A stretch of 52,086 nucleotides of DNA from Pelorhabdus rhamnosifermentans (GTDB lineage: Bacteria > Bacillota > Negativicutes > UMGS1260). How positions within the stretch are numbered: the stretch's first letter is position 1; every line of letters starts with the position of its first letter. The position numbers were made by a program, and so were the translations under genes. The notes below the pieces were generated by a model that saw only the letters and a list, made by a program, of their open reading frames with translations, did no database searches and had not been told where the DNA came from. The stretch is taken from the NCBI RefSeq assembly GCF_018835585.1, contig NZ_JAHGVE010000028.1:1-52086 (forward strand), written 5' to 3'. Positions 1 to 7,547 of this stretch are shown here, one piece after another.

Positions 1-171
1 GTAGAACAAGATATTCAAGCCTCAATTGAAAAAGTAAAAGAAGAAGAAATCACCTTCGCTGAAAACTTCCGTGCCAAACATGGCGTTTCGTGGCAGGTGG
101 CTTTAGTTGGTGGGGCCTTTATTGTTTGGCAGGTAGGTGCTGCTGTTGCGCGTGCCCTGGGGGTGGCGTAA
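1..171 (+). CDS. C-terminal end of a small phage-like membrane protein (5' truncated by window edge)
   Basis: The frame is open from the first base to a TAA at 169-171. The 56 visible residues are a charged, Glu/Lys-rich helix followed by a hydrophobic stretch (about residues 36-55) ending in AVARALGVA. A polar helix before a single C-terminal membrane segment is common in small phage holin- or haemolysin-type proteins, but that is inference from shape only. The stop codon overlaps the next start (TAATG), so the two genes are translationally coupled and probably belong to one phage-type operon. Confidence 0.6.
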   Translation, partial: VEQDIQASIEKVKEEEITFAENFRAKHGVSWQVALVGGAFIVWQVGAAVARALGVA

Positions 172-803
172 TGGAGTATATCAAATCCTTTTTTACCTTC
201 TTAAAATCCCACTGGCAAGCTATCGTTAAAATTATCTTGCTTGTGATTTTGTTTTATTTTATTTATCGTGGGTTTCTAGCTGTTAAACAGGATTACGAAA
301 ATTTCAAAGATGAGATACGATCCAAAACAGCGCAGACAAATACTATTGTCCAGCAGCCGACTATTATTCATGTGCAAGGCACAGACACAACGACAACTCA
401 ACTTCAGTATGTGGATAAGCCATTCTTAGTCTATACGGACCCTACAACTGGGCGGACTGTTGAAAAAGTTGATCCAACCGATGTGAGACTGACCGCTGAT
501 CCGGCAAAAGTGAATGTGATGGTTAATAACAAACCATATACTTTTGATTTGCTGCAAGGTGAATCTCAGAAGTTCGAAAAGGGTCAGGTGACATTAGACC
601 AGAATAGCACGATCAGCTTTAAAATGGATGTGCAGCCAACGATTATAGATAATACTGCATCTGGTGGGATTGATGTTTACGCAGGCAATAAGGATATTGG
701 TATCGGAGTCCGGCATGATCGTGTTGGTGTAGATGTTGGTAGAAATTATAAGGATAACGAAATGGAATATCGCCTCCGCTGGGAAGCGATTAAATTTAAA
801 TAA
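171..803 (+). CDS. Membrane-anchored protein of unknown function, phage-like context
   Basis: The 210-residue protein starts at the ATG that overlaps the preceding stop (TAATG); an in-frame ATG further upstream would add a Cys/Gly-rich peptide that overlaps the neighbouring gene and is not credible. Residues about 16-36 form one hydrophobic membrane segment, followed by a short charged coiled region and a mainly beta-strand, Thr/Val-rich body. The last third is glycine-rich with alternating DVYAG/IGIGV-type strands. I do not recognise the family. Neighbours (a holin-like tail end, a sigma-like protein, a LamG protein) suggest a prophage remnant or phage-derived cassette. Confidence 0.6.
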   Translation: MEYIKSFFTFLKSHWQAIVKIILLVILFYFIYRGFLAVKQDYENFKDEIRSKTAQTNTIVQQPTIIHVQGTDTTTTQLQYVDKPFLVYTDPTTGRTVEKVDPTDVRLTADPAKVNVMVNNKPYTFDLLQGESQKFEKGQVTLDQNSTISFKMDVQPTIIDNTASGGIDVYAGNKDIGIGVRHDRVGVDVGRNYKDNEMEYRLRWEAIKFK

Positions 804-822
804 TTAACGTTATGGGAGGGAT

Positions 823-1287
823 ATGTTGGAAATTCTGGACTCTGCACCACTGGTAAAGAAATACACTTGGAATAAATCAGACGATGAAAAAGCCGAAGCA
901 TGGCTGGCAGTTGTTGAAGCATTTGCAACATATGACTCAAGCAAAGGGGTGCGGTTGCCGGGATACGTTGAAAGTCGTGTAAAATATGCCGTATGGAATA
1001 TGCTTAAAAAGAAACGGCAATATGTTAATAGGGAGAACATTGAAAGTTGTTTTGAGCCACAACCAGATCATATTGATGTAGCCGAAGTGGTAGAACTAAA
1101 GTTATTACGGGAAAGGCTTTGTAAGGTGTTGAGCGAGTTGTCAATTAAACAGCGGCAAGCGATAGTAAAAACAATAGTTTTAGGATACAGCCTGACGGAA
1201 TATGCCCGCGAATTGGGGGTTATACCGCAGGCTGTATTTAATTTGAGAAAAAGCGGTTTAAGTAGTTTAAAAAAGATGCTGGCATGA
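823..1287 (+). CDS. Sigma-70-like phage regulator
   Basis: The 154-residue protein has the layout of a short sigma-70-family factor. The N-terminal half (residues about 20-75) resembles region 2, with an AWLAVVEAFATYD helix and a GYVESRVKYAVWNMLKKKRQY stretch split over two helices. The C-terminal half (residues about 95-150) resembles a region 4 helix-turn-helix, with the typical LSIKQRQAI opening and a SLTEYARELGV motif. Such proteins act in phage late-gene control or as sporulation/ECF-type sigma factors; the role here is inferred. A GGGAGG lies only 2-3 bases before the ATG at 823, so the TTG at 826 is an equally good start. Confidence 0.65.
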   Translation: MLEILDSAPLVKKYTWNKSDDEKAEAWLAVVEAFATYDSSKGVRLPGYVESRVKYAVWNMLKKKRQYVNRENIESCFEPQPDHIDVAEVVELKLLRERLCKVLSELSIKQRQAIVKTIVLGYSLTEYARELGVIPQAVFNLRKSGLSSLKKMLA

Positions 1288-1384
1288 ATGTATATATGTG
1301 AAAACCGATATACAGGATACACACAATTTAAATAAGAGGTCCGTGGCTATGTTGGTTATCAAAAAAATATTTGGAGGTAATATA

Positions 1385-2527
1385 ATGGCAGTAGATAACA
1401 AATATACAGTGTCGTTACTACATTTTGATGGTGGCATTACAGACGAAAGTGGAAAAGTATGGACGGCTGTTAGCAACGCTACTACGAGTACAACGCAAAG
1501 TAAATTTGGAGGATCCTCTTTGGCTTTAAATGGTACTACCCAATGTATATATACACCTGCTACTGATGATTTCAATTTTGGAACAGGCGACTTTACTATA
1601 GATGCTTGGATAAATACCAACAAGGCTACAGGTACAATAGTATCTAAATATGATGGTGCTGTAGTAAATGAATTTACAATACGTATGGATAATTACTGTG
1701 TCAGGTGGTTTGGCAATGAGAATATGTCAGGAACGATTGCTCTTACCCCTAATGTGTGGCACCATGTGGCTATTGTTAGATACGGGGCAACACTGTCACT
1801 ATATGTAGATGGGGTACTTGATAAAACCGTAGCTACAAAACATGTGGGTAAGTCGGGAAACACTATTATCGCTGTAGGAGAATACAGTTCAATCAATGGC
1901 ATTGGTGGCATATATTACACAGGTGGATATATAGATGAGGTGCGTATCTCAAAAGGCATTGCCCGTTGGACTTCTAACTTTACTCCTTCTACGGAACCTT
2001 ATTCACCTGAAATACCATTAAATGCACCAACTAACCTAACTGCTACAGCAGGAGATTCTCAAGTGACGCTCTCGTGGACAGCAGTCACCGGTGCAACTGG
2101 CTACAATGTAAAACGTGCTACAACTGCTGGTGGCCCATATATTACCATAGGTGCGAATGTATCAACTAATAGCTATGTAGATGACACTCTAGTTAACGGT
2201 ACTACCTATTATTATGTTGTAACGGCCATTACAGCGGATGATGAAAGCGGTAACTCAAATGAGGTATCTGCAACGCCAGGAAAACAAGTGACGCCTCCTT
2301 CTTCGGATGGAAATGTATTGTTGCAAGTTACTATGATTGATTCAAGTGATCGAGAATTTCAATTGTCCGCTACAGAAATTGATGGCTTTGTTAACTGGTA
2401 CAATCATCATGCGAGTACGGACACGGGAAGCTATGCGTTAAACAAAAACATTGGTATTCAGGGGAGTAAGGAATACTTAGCTTTCGATAAAATCATTAGC
2501 TTCGAGGTTATGCCGCTTACGAAGTAA
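1385..2527 (+). CDS. LamG (concanavalin-like) and fibronectin type III protein, tail-fibre or surface type
   Basis: The 380-residue protein starts at the ATG preceded by GGAGGT (1373-1378) at ideal spacing; an earlier in-frame ATG at 1298 lacks such a site. Residues about 5-210 form a LamG/concanavalin A-like jelly roll: FDGGITDESGK, then FTIDAWIN, NVWHHVAIVR and SLYVDGVLD are typical strands. Residues about 215-305 form an Fn3 domain (PTNLTATAGDSQVTLSWTAV and TYYYVVTAI). The last ~75 residues are unassigned. There is no signal peptide. This domain set is used by phage tail fibres and cell-surface carbohydrate binders; the phage-like neighbours favour a phage host-recognition protein. Confidence 0.7.
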   Translation: MAVDNKYTVSLLHFDGGITDESGKVWTAVSNATTSTTQSKFGGSSLALNGTTQCIYTPATDDFNFGTGDFTIDAWINTNKATGTIVSKYDGAVVNEFTIRMDNYCVRWFGNENMSGTIALTPNVWHHVAIVRYGATLSLYVDGVLDKTVATKHVGKSGNTIIAVGEYSSINGIGGIYYTGGYIDEVRISKGIARWTSNFTPSTEPYSPEIPLNAPTNLTATAGDSQVTLSWTAVTGATGYNVKRATTAGGPYITIGANVSTNSYVDDTLVNGTTYYYVVTAITADDESGNSNEVSATPGKQVTPPSSDGNVLLQVTMIDSSDREFQLSATEIDGFVNWYNHHASTDTGSYALNKNIGIQGSKEYLAFDKIISFEVMPLTK

Positions 2528-2566
2528 AACTGTTGGTGCAAGGTTGACGGTGCCATTGTAATGTTG

Positions 2567-2606
2567 AATCCCGCTCTTAGCAGATGCTAGGGGTGGGATT
2601 TTTTTA
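2567..2606 (+). terminator. Rho-independent terminator after the LamG/Fn3 gene
   Basis: A hairpin with AATCCC/GGGATT arms, extended by C/T-rich against G-rich pairs, is followed by seven T residues. It lies 40 bases after the stop codon at 2527. Confidence 0.75.
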
Positions 2607-2677
2607 ATTTACATAACATACAGGGAATCTTTGATTAATCATTGAATATAACAAAGAAGCAGTGATGGAGGTTTATT

Positions 2678-2824
2678 ATGGTGATTAAACACGAGTGCGG
2701 TGGCAATGCTCATTCTACCGGTGGTACAGTGGTCATCGGATGGAACAAATTTCTTTGCGGTAGGTGTGGAGAAGTATTTTACAAATGGATTACTACAAAG
2801 ATGCTAGAGAGGATGAACCAATAG
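2678..2824 (+). CDS. Small zinc-ribbon-like protein
   Basis: The 48-residue frame begins with an ATG preceded by GGAGG (about 2667-2671). It contains a Cys-Gly-Gly near the N-terminus (C7) and a CGRCGEVF knuckle (C27, C30), the pattern of a small metal-binding ribbon with one ligand unclear (a His in the N-terminal part could serve). Small zinc-ribbon proteins of this kind are frequent in phage and mobile DNA of Bacillota. It is flanked by terminators on both sides, so it is a stand-alone unit. No function can be assigned. Confidence 0.5.
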   Translation: MVIKHECGGNAHSTGGTVVIGWNKFLCGRCGEVFYKWITTKMLERMNQ

Positions 2825-2853
2825 CTTAGCTGTCTTGCCTTTCGGGTATTTTC

Positions 2854-2883
2854 CCCCTATCTCGGACCATGCCGGGATAGGGG
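2854..2883 (+). terminator. GC-rich hairpin after the small zinc-ribbon gene
   Basis: CCCCTATC pairs exactly with GATAGGGG, and inner CGG/CCG pairs extend the stem. The following bases (ATATTTATAA) are U-rich in RNA but not a pure T-run, so termination is likely rather than certain. Confidence 0.5.
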
Positions 2884-2900
2884 ATATTTATAATGACGTA

Positions 2901-2938
2901 AGCCCTCAATCGGTTTATTCCGGTTGGGGGCTTTTTTT
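2901..2938 (+). terminator. Rho-independent terminator; its sequence recurs at 34761
   Basis: The arms GCCCTCAATCGG and CCGGTTGGGGGC pair across a TTTATT loop, followed by seven T residues. The stem-loop is almost the same as the terminator at 34761-34793. Confidence 0.75.
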
Positions 2939-3106
2939 ATTTCCAGCAAAGGGGTGAGATTTTAAGATCATTTTTTGTAACTCTATTTTTATATATTTAT
3001 ATATTTTTTTTACTAAGAGCGAGTTTATAAAATAGATATAAAAAACTCACTATCTCACCATTGATGGGGTGGAGCCCTGACTGCTGGATTACACGACGAT
3101 AGTTAA

Positions 3107-3129
3107 AGCCTCACTGTTTGAGTGAGGCT
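3107..3129 (-). terminator. Terminator hairpin downstream of the TctC-like gene
   Basis: AGCCTCACT pairs with AGTGAGGCT across a short loop. On the minus strand the stem is followed by a short U-rich stretch, which suits termination of the gene that ends at 3179. Confidence 0.55.
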
Positions 3130-3178
3130 CATTTCATTGACGTGTGATATCTGGTGAGGGCGGTTTTTGTTAGTTCAT

Positions 3179-4201
3179 TTATTGTTTTTGAGATTGGATT
3201 AAGTCTATAATACCAGTTTCTTGAACGGCTTGATTTAATTCTTGACTATCAGATAGCCAATTTTTCTGTGTCTTATCAGGGGATAAATATTTTACTTGTA
3301 GTCCCATATTTACTAAGTCTTTTTGAAATTCCGGGTCTGCAATCATTGCTTTCAGTTCCTCAACTAGTTTATTTTTTACTTCAACTGGCATTTCTTTAGG
3401 AGCCGCTATACCAAATTGGTTACTGAATAAAATATTAAGCCCTTGTTCTTTGAAAGTAGGTATCTGTTTCCATAATGGATCACTGAGGCGCTGCTTGGCT
3501 GTTGTTGCTAGAATTCTTATTGATCCATCTTTGAGGTATTCATTAAATGTGGTTTGCGATGCAACAGCTACTTGAATATGTCCGCCTAGTAAAGCAGCGG
3601 TTGATTCACTAGCGCCGCGAAAAGGAACTTGTTCAATTTTAATTCCAGAATAATAGGCAAACATTTCGCCTACTATGTGGGGCAGAGAACCAACACCGGC
3701 ATTACCGAATTTTACTTTTCCGGGGTTTTCTTTAGCATAACTAATTAAATCAGATATATTTTGCCAGGGTTGATCTGAACGAACGGCAATTACAACTGGA
3801 GTTGAACTAATCTGTGCAAGAGGATCAAGCGCAGTGACATAATCGTATTTTGTTGTATCATACAATGACGGTAATAGCATATCTGATGAGATCATGCCAA
3901 GTGTATACCCATCAGGGGCTGCTCCGGCCAATTCGTTCCAACCAAGGGTGCCTGATCCGCCTGGTTTATTGACGACGGTAATGGGCTGCCCTAAATATTT
4001 GATCGATTGTTTTTCCAGTGTTCTAGCTACTAAGTCTGTACCTCCGCCTGCACTGTAAGGTACAATTAAAGTAATTGGCTTATTCGGATATTTTTCAATC
4101 TTAGGTGTAATAACCGTCTCGCTTTGCATGTTTGTACAACCTCCAATCATTATTGAAATAAGCAAAAAGGCTATTAACAAAAATAACGGTTTTTGTCGCA
4201 C
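3179..4201 (-). CDS. TctC/Bug-family tricarboxylate-type solute-binding lipoprotein
   Basis: The 340-residue protein is an extracytoplasmic substrate-binding protein of the tripartite tricarboxylate transporter (TctC, 'Bug') family. A lipoprotein signal with the lipobox IGGC places the modified Cys at about residue 22. The mature part has the family signatures YPNKPITLIVPYSAGGGTD, VVNKPGGSGTLGW, APDGYTLG and LLGGHIQVAV. Family members bind small carboxylates and pass them to the TctA/TctB membrane pair; neither partner is in this window, so it may serve a remote transporter or act as a sensor. A minus-strand hairpin follows it (3107-3129). Substrate is not predictable from sequence. Confidence 0.9.
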   Translation of the reverse strand: MRQKPLFLLIAFLLISIMIGGCTNMQSETVITPKIEKYPNKPITLIVPYSAGGGTDLVARTLEKQSIKYLGQPITVVNKPGGSGTLGWNELAGAAPDGYTLGMISSDMLLPSLYDTTKYDYVTALDPLAQISSTPVVIAVRSDQPWQNISDLISYAKENPGKVKFGNAGVGSLPHIVGEMFAYYSGIKIEQVPFRGASESTAALLGGHIQVAVASQTTFNEYLKDGSIRILATTAKQRLSDPLWKQIPTFKEQGLNILFSNQFGIAAPKEMPVEVKNKLVEELKAMIADPEFQKDLVNMGLQVKYLSPDKTQKNWLSDSQELNQAVQETGIIDLIQSQKQ

Positions 4202-4333
4202 ATAAACACCTCCTAACTTCCAAAATACTACATTTAATAGGAAAATCCTGCAATTAAATGTAAATTGATGTACAATGTTGTGTATTTATGGTTATGGAGA
4301 CAAATTTACACAACATTCCTGGCTACACAAAAG

Positions 4334-4366
4334 AAGCCTCCAACTATTTTGCTGGAGGTGCTTTTT
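4334..4366 (-). terminator. Bidirectional terminator between the small gene at 4404 and tctC
   Basis: The arms CCTCCA and TGGAGG, extended by flanking AGC/GCT, form a hairpin. It has a T-run on the plus side (CTTTTTG) and TTCTTTTG on the minus side. On the minus strand it separates the gene at 4404-4568 from the TctC gene. Confidence 0.55.
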
Positions 4367-4403
4367 GTTGGCGTTTAATATGATGATATTGAAAGACTAA
4401 TTT

Positions 4404-4568
4404 TTAATATCCGTATTTTTCTCGGATTTCTAGCTTTCTTAATAACTTAGAAAAATATTGTCGATAAAAATTATCCAAAGCTTCTTGGCTGGGATCATTT
4501 TCAATTGTTACGTGGACTGTACCCGTTCTTCCATTCTTGAACTGAACTATTTCAGTATATTTCCTCAT
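4404..4568 (-). CDS. Small protein of unknown function (54 aa)
   Basis: The frame starts with an ATG at 4568 that is preceded on the minus strand by AAGGTG at good spacing, and ends in TAA. The protein begins MRKYTEIVQFKNGRTGTVHV (a short beta-hairpin-like start), followed by an amphipathic Lys/Arg/Leu-rich helix with FYRQYFSKLLRKLEIREKYGY at the end, given here in overlapping description only. A hairpin follows it at 4334-4366. I do not recognise the family; similar small genes occur beside phage regulators. Confidence 0.5.
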   Translation of the reverse strand: MRKYTEIVQFKNGRTGTVHVTIENDPSQEALDNFYRQYFSKLLRKLEIREKYGY

Positions 4569-5017
4569 TATTTTTGCACCTTCTTATATAGGGTATATAA
4601 TTGGCTTTTCTTCTAATCCGTTTTCTAATCCTTCTAATCCGTTTAGGCATTTTGGCTATTTTTAGTAAGAAGACAAACCCAGTAAAATCAATGTGTTTCA
4701 GGTTCGTTCTTTTTAGTCAGAACTAAAAATCTTTATTCACATTCAAGAGGTCACTGGTTCAAAATCGTTTTCATATTTTTCACCGGCTATTATAGGAATC
4801 AAAGACAAATACGATAAAAACCTACTGCATTTATTTTGTAGTAGGTTTTTTGTTACTTTAATATTGATTTTATATATATACGCTACTATTTTTTATTAAA
4901 GTTTTGAAGAGATGTTAGTTATTTTTCCGTTTTATCTGATCAAAAGTAGGTGTAGGCATAGAAACATATCAATCCTTGATAAAAAAGTCATAGAGTGTCC
5001 TTGCGACTTTTACGTAA
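4569..5017. other. Intergenic region without a recognisable gene; hairpin at 4816-4851
   Basis: No credible coding frame is seen. AAAACCTACT at about 4817 pairs with AGTAGGTTTT near 4850, with T residues on both strands, a bidirectional terminator shape. Around 4747-4766 the bases GAGGTCACTGGTTCAAAATC look like the T-arm end of a tRNA gene, possibly an old attachment-site fragment. Confidence 0.4.
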
Positions 5018-5248
5018 TCATTTTCTTTCTGGTTTGTCGGATAAGCCAGCCAAGTAGTCCAACGATACATTGAAATAATTGGACATAGCTACAAGAGTAT
5101 CGGCAGAGGGTGAAGTCATAGCCTTCTCGAATTGGGTAATTCCACCTTTGCTTTTTAATCCTAAAGCGGTTGCTAGTTTTTGAGTTGAAAGCCCGTTAGT
5201 TTCTCTGAGAGCCTTTAATCGTGTAGCGAAAATTTCTCTATTAAACAT
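5018..5248 (-). CDS. XRE-family repressor, 76 aa
   Basis: This is a single-domain helix-turn-helix protein of the Cro/CI (XRE) type. Residues about 8-65 fit the five-helix fold: RLKALRETNGLSTQKLATAL, then the recognition segment GITQFEKAM, then TLVAMSNYFNVSLDYLAGL, the ending usual for small phage-type repressors. No sensor or protease domain follows. Two nearly identical palindromes (5265-5316) lie in front of its start and are its probable operators, implying autorepression. It is one of five XRE genes in 2.8 kb. Confidence 0.85.
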   Translation of the reverse strand: MFNREIFATRLKALRETNGLSTQKLATALGLKSKGGITQFEKAMTSPSADTLVAMSNYFNVSLDYLAGLSDKPERK

Positions 5249-5264
5249 AATAAAAACTCCTTGA

Positions 5265-5316
5265 CGATTAGTATTACTAACCGTATAATAAAGATATCGA
5301 TTAGTAGTACTAACCG
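5265..5316. promoter_or_regulatory. Pair of palindromic operators for the 5018 XRE repressor
   Basis: The 19-base sites at 5265-5283 and 5298-5316 read CGATTAGTATTACTAACCG and CGATTAGTAGTACTAACCG. Each has a perfect TTAGTA-N-TACTAA core, and their starts are 33 bases apart, about three helical turns. They sit directly upstream of the repressor start at 5248, the usual place for autoregulatory operators. Confidence 0.75.
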
Positions 5317-5686
5317 AAATGAAAAGAGAATCAAAAGAGGGGATAGGATGAAAATTCAGGCGAAGATTTACTTATGTGGCCGTTAGCAAAGTGGTTGGTG
5401 TATCTATAGGTTTTGAATTATTAAATAATCTAATTGAACTAAGAATGGACAAAGAAATTTTCGTGATCTCGTCCATGACCACTGAACGTTTTTGTGATTT
5501 GGCTGTATGCTAGAAAACATTGTTCATTGGCACGATGAATATTAGAGTTCACAGTACCTTAATTGTATTTATACATATCAGTAGTTTAATAATTTCATAA
5601 TATTGTAAGTTCATTATAACGTATCTGTTTAAAGGCGTAAATCTTTATGCCAATTGAATGATCATTCAAATTCAGTGAGCTGATTA
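5317..5686. other. Region without a supported gene; carries the first copy of a repeated upstream segment
   Basis: No convincing coding frame is present; a 45-codon GTG frame at 5376-5513 has no ribosome binding site. The part at about 5593-5660 (ATAATATTGTAA, then ATTATAACGTATC, then a GGCGTAAATCTTTATGC-like run) resembles segments at 6756-6810 and 7928-7985 that precede the dehydrogenase gene and its broken copy. Confidence 0.45.
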
Positions 5687-6004
5687 TTACTTATCATTTT
5701 TTAGAGTCAGGATGAATGTAGTTAGTTGGTCGCGCTCTTCTTCAGTAAGTTTTTCAGCAGCGAGCAAAAGGCGTTTTAATGACGGATCAAGAGCTGTAGT
5801 TTCAACTGCGAAAAAATCTGCTAAAGAAATTTCTAATGCAGAGCAGATACTTTTTATTAAATCAATGTCGGCGGCTCTGTTATTAGTTTCTAATCTACTA
5901 ATAACAGGTTGAGAAATATTAGTCATATCAGCTAACTCTTTGGTTGTTAAGTTTTTAAGTTTACGTAGTTCTCTTATACGAGCACCAATATCCATCGTAA
6001 TCAC
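5687..6004 (-). CDS. XRE-family repressor with conserved C-terminal module, 105 aa
   Basis: Residues about 6-62 are an XRE helix-turn-helix (IRELRKLKNLTTKELADM, SQPVISRLETN, LIKSICSALEISLADFF). Residues about 66-105 form a short helical tail, ALDPSLKRLLLAAEKLTEEE onward, that is almost the same in the XRE protein at 7099-7410, both in protein and DNA, although their DNA-binding halves differ. The tail probably mediates oligomerisation (inference). The gene is preceded on the minus strand by two long palindromes (6074-6141), its likely operators. Confidence 0.85.
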   Translation of the reverse strand: MITMDIGARIRELRKLKNLTTKELADMTNISQPVISRLETNNRAADIDLIKSICSALEISLADFFAVETTALDPSLKRLLLAAEKLTEEERDQLTTFILTLKNDK

Positions 6005-6073
6005 CCTATTCTAAAATAAAGTTTCTTTATGATTTTATAGTACAGGTTAGGCTCAAGTAAGCCAATATATTAA

Positions 6074-6141
6074 CTTTTTATTCTATTTTAGAATAAAAAG
6101 GCTTGACTTAAATAACTTTTTATTCTAAAATAGAATAAAAA
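6074..6141. promoter_or_regulatory. Two long palindromic operators upstream of the 5687 repressor
   Basis: At 6074-6100, CTTTTTATTCTA and its exact reverse complement TAGAATAAAAAG are separated by TTT. At 6116-6141 the same arms recur around AAA, one base shorter at the right end. The copies start 42 bases apart, four helical turns. A half-like copy (CTATTCTAAAATAAAG) lies at 6006-6021 beside the start codon at 6004. A TTGACTT between the two sites may be a -35 element of a promoter they control. Confidence 0.75.
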
Positions 6142-6198
6142 TGATAATAAACAGATACTTAAAAGTTTAGGTATCCATATTTAAACATTAATAAGATG

Positions 6199-6420
6199 CT
6201 AGTTGCTTTTTTCTGGTTTATCCGATCTACCAACTAGGTAATCAAGGGATACTTTAAAATAGTCGGCCAAAGCGATGAGAACGTCATAACTAGGATTAGA
6301 ATCATTTTTTTCGTACATAAATATGATTCGACGCTTGACGCCTACTATTTCAGCTAATTCTTCTGCTTTTAAGTTATGTAGTTTTCTTAAGGATCTTAAT
6401 CGCTCACCGAAAGAGGACAT
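6199..6420 (-). CDS. XRE-family repressor, 73 aa
   Basis: This single-domain Cro/CI-type helix-turn-helix protein has RLRSLRKLHNLKAEELAEIV, the recognition helix part KRRIIFMYEKND, and LIALADYFKVSLDYLVGRSD, the last shared in style with the protein at 5018-5248 (both end SDKPE). It has no effector domain. A distinct AGTGCAATT-type palindrome pair (6454-6505) lies upstream of its start at 6420 and is the likely operator. It is convergent with none of its neighbours and is transcribed in the same direction as the other minus-strand XRE genes. Confidence 0.85.
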   Translation of the reverse strand: MSSFGERLRSLRKLHNLKAEELAEIVGVKRRIIFMYEKNDSNPSYDVLIALADYFKVSLDYLVGRSDKPEKSN

Positions 6421-6453
6421 AAAATCACACCAACTCTAAATAAGTATATCGAC

Positions 6454-6505
6454 AGTGCGATTTAACTGAACACTAATGAATCTGCCAGTGCAATTTAATT
6501 GCACT
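6454..6505. promoter_or_regulatory. Operator pair upstream of the 6199 repressor
   Basis: The site at 6487-6505 is AGTGCAATT-T-AATTGCACT, a perfect palindrome with a one-base centre. A degenerate copy (AGTGCGATT ... ACACT) occupies about 6454-6474, 33 bases upstream. The sequence differs from the two operator types next to the other XRE genes. Confidence 0.65.
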
Positions 6506-6855
6506 AATTGAAACTACAAGAAAGGTGTTAGAGATAAAAAGTAACTACCAAGACCTGCAAATACAATCAACATATTCCTTTTTATTCTTTTAAAAAAACT
6601 GCCTGGTTTCTTGAGAAACCAAATCGAAAGGAGTTGATCTCTTAAACGCTTATCCACAAAAATTGAAAGCGAGGTGAACGTAGACAAACGGCATTTATCG
6701 CCACTCAACGAAAGGCTACTCTGTCCAATATTTTGATTATTTTTGTATACAAGCGTTCGTATTGTAATTTTATTATAGCGTATCCGGCATAAGACGTAAA
6801 TGTTTATGCAATTTGGACACTGATTTTGCTGAACTACAAAAGGAGCTGATAGAAA

Positions 6856-7011
6856 ATGAAAGCGGTGAGCTTGAAATCACCTCTTAAAATCGGTATGAAA
6901 AGTGTACCCATGGCAGAAATACGGAATGCGAATGAGGTTCTTATCAAAGTGAGGGCTTTAGGAATTTGCGGTTCAGATATTGGTGCTTTTAGGGGAAGTA
7001 ACCGTTGGTAA
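6856..7011 (+). pseudogene. Truncated duplicate of the 5' end of the zinc dehydrogenase gene
   Basis: From about 6835 to 7017 the DNA matches 8011-8193, the ribosome binding site and first ~50 codons of the intact dehydrogenase, with only a handful of differences. One base is missing near 7001 (AGTAACCG against AGTAATCCG), which shifts the frame to a stop at 7009-7011; homology then ends at about 7017. The 51-residue remnant still carries the start of the GroES-like domain (LGICGSDIGAFRG). The matching block extends upstream to about 6756, including the promoter region. Confidence 0.9.
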
Positions 7012-7098
7012 GCTATCTGTCGCATTAGTAATCAATTATCGCCGGCGGCAGCCCTTTTTGTACATCATTATGGCTTATGTATGCTACCTACAGGTAAG

Positions 7099-7410
7099 TT
7101 ACTCATCATTTTTTAGAGTCAGGATGAATGTAGTTAGTTGATCGCGTTCCTCTTCGGTAAGTTTTTCAGCAGCAAGCAAAAGGCGTTTTAATGAGGGATC
7201 AAGAGCTGCGGTTTCAACAGCGAAAAAATCCACTAAAGAAATTTCTAACGAGGTTGTTATTGCATCAAGGGTCTCTAAAGAACACTTTTTCTGACCATTC
7301 TCTATTCCCGAGATGAAGCTTTGAGCAACGCCAATTTGTTCTGCCAACCGACTAGCTGTTACTCCTTTGCACTTTCTTATTTCGCGAATTCTTCTGCCTA
7401 TATTAATCAT
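7099..7410 (-). CDS. XRE-family repressor with conserved C-terminal module, 103 aa
   Basis: I take the ATG at 7410, which is preceded by GGAGG on the minus strand; a longer frame back to 7488 lacks a site. Residues about 5-60 form an XRE helix-turn-helix (IREIRKCKGVTASRLAEQIG, QSFISGIENGQ, TLDAITTSLEISLVDFF). The last ~40 residues are nearly the same as in the 105-residue protein at 5687-6004, down to the stop codon and 3' flank. The DNA-binding half is different, so the pair looks like a module swap. It is divergent from the XRE gene at 7548. Confidence 0.85.
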   Translation of the reverse strand: MINIGRRIREIRKCKGVTASRLAEQIGVAQSFISGIENGQKKCSLETLDAITTSLEISLVDFFAVETAALDPSLKRLLLAAEKLTEEERDQLTTFILTLKNDE

Positions 7411-7547
7411 AATGCTATATCCTCCATAAATAAATCTTGTGTCATAAAAAAGATTACTTGAAATATCACCTTGAGGATATAAAAACAATTGACAATATAA
7501 CTCATCGGTGATATATTTGAAAGGTAATAAAACCTGGGGGTGATAAA

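Noticed and set aside
90-170. Longer N-terminus for the membrane-anchored protein at 171
   Set aside because: It would overlap the preceding gene in another frame and encode a Cys/Gly-rich peptide; the TAATG overlap at 171 is the natural start.
5376-5513. 45-codon GTG-initiated frame between the XRE genes
   Set aside because: No ribosome binding site, no recognisable features, and the region is otherwise AT-rich non-coding DNA.
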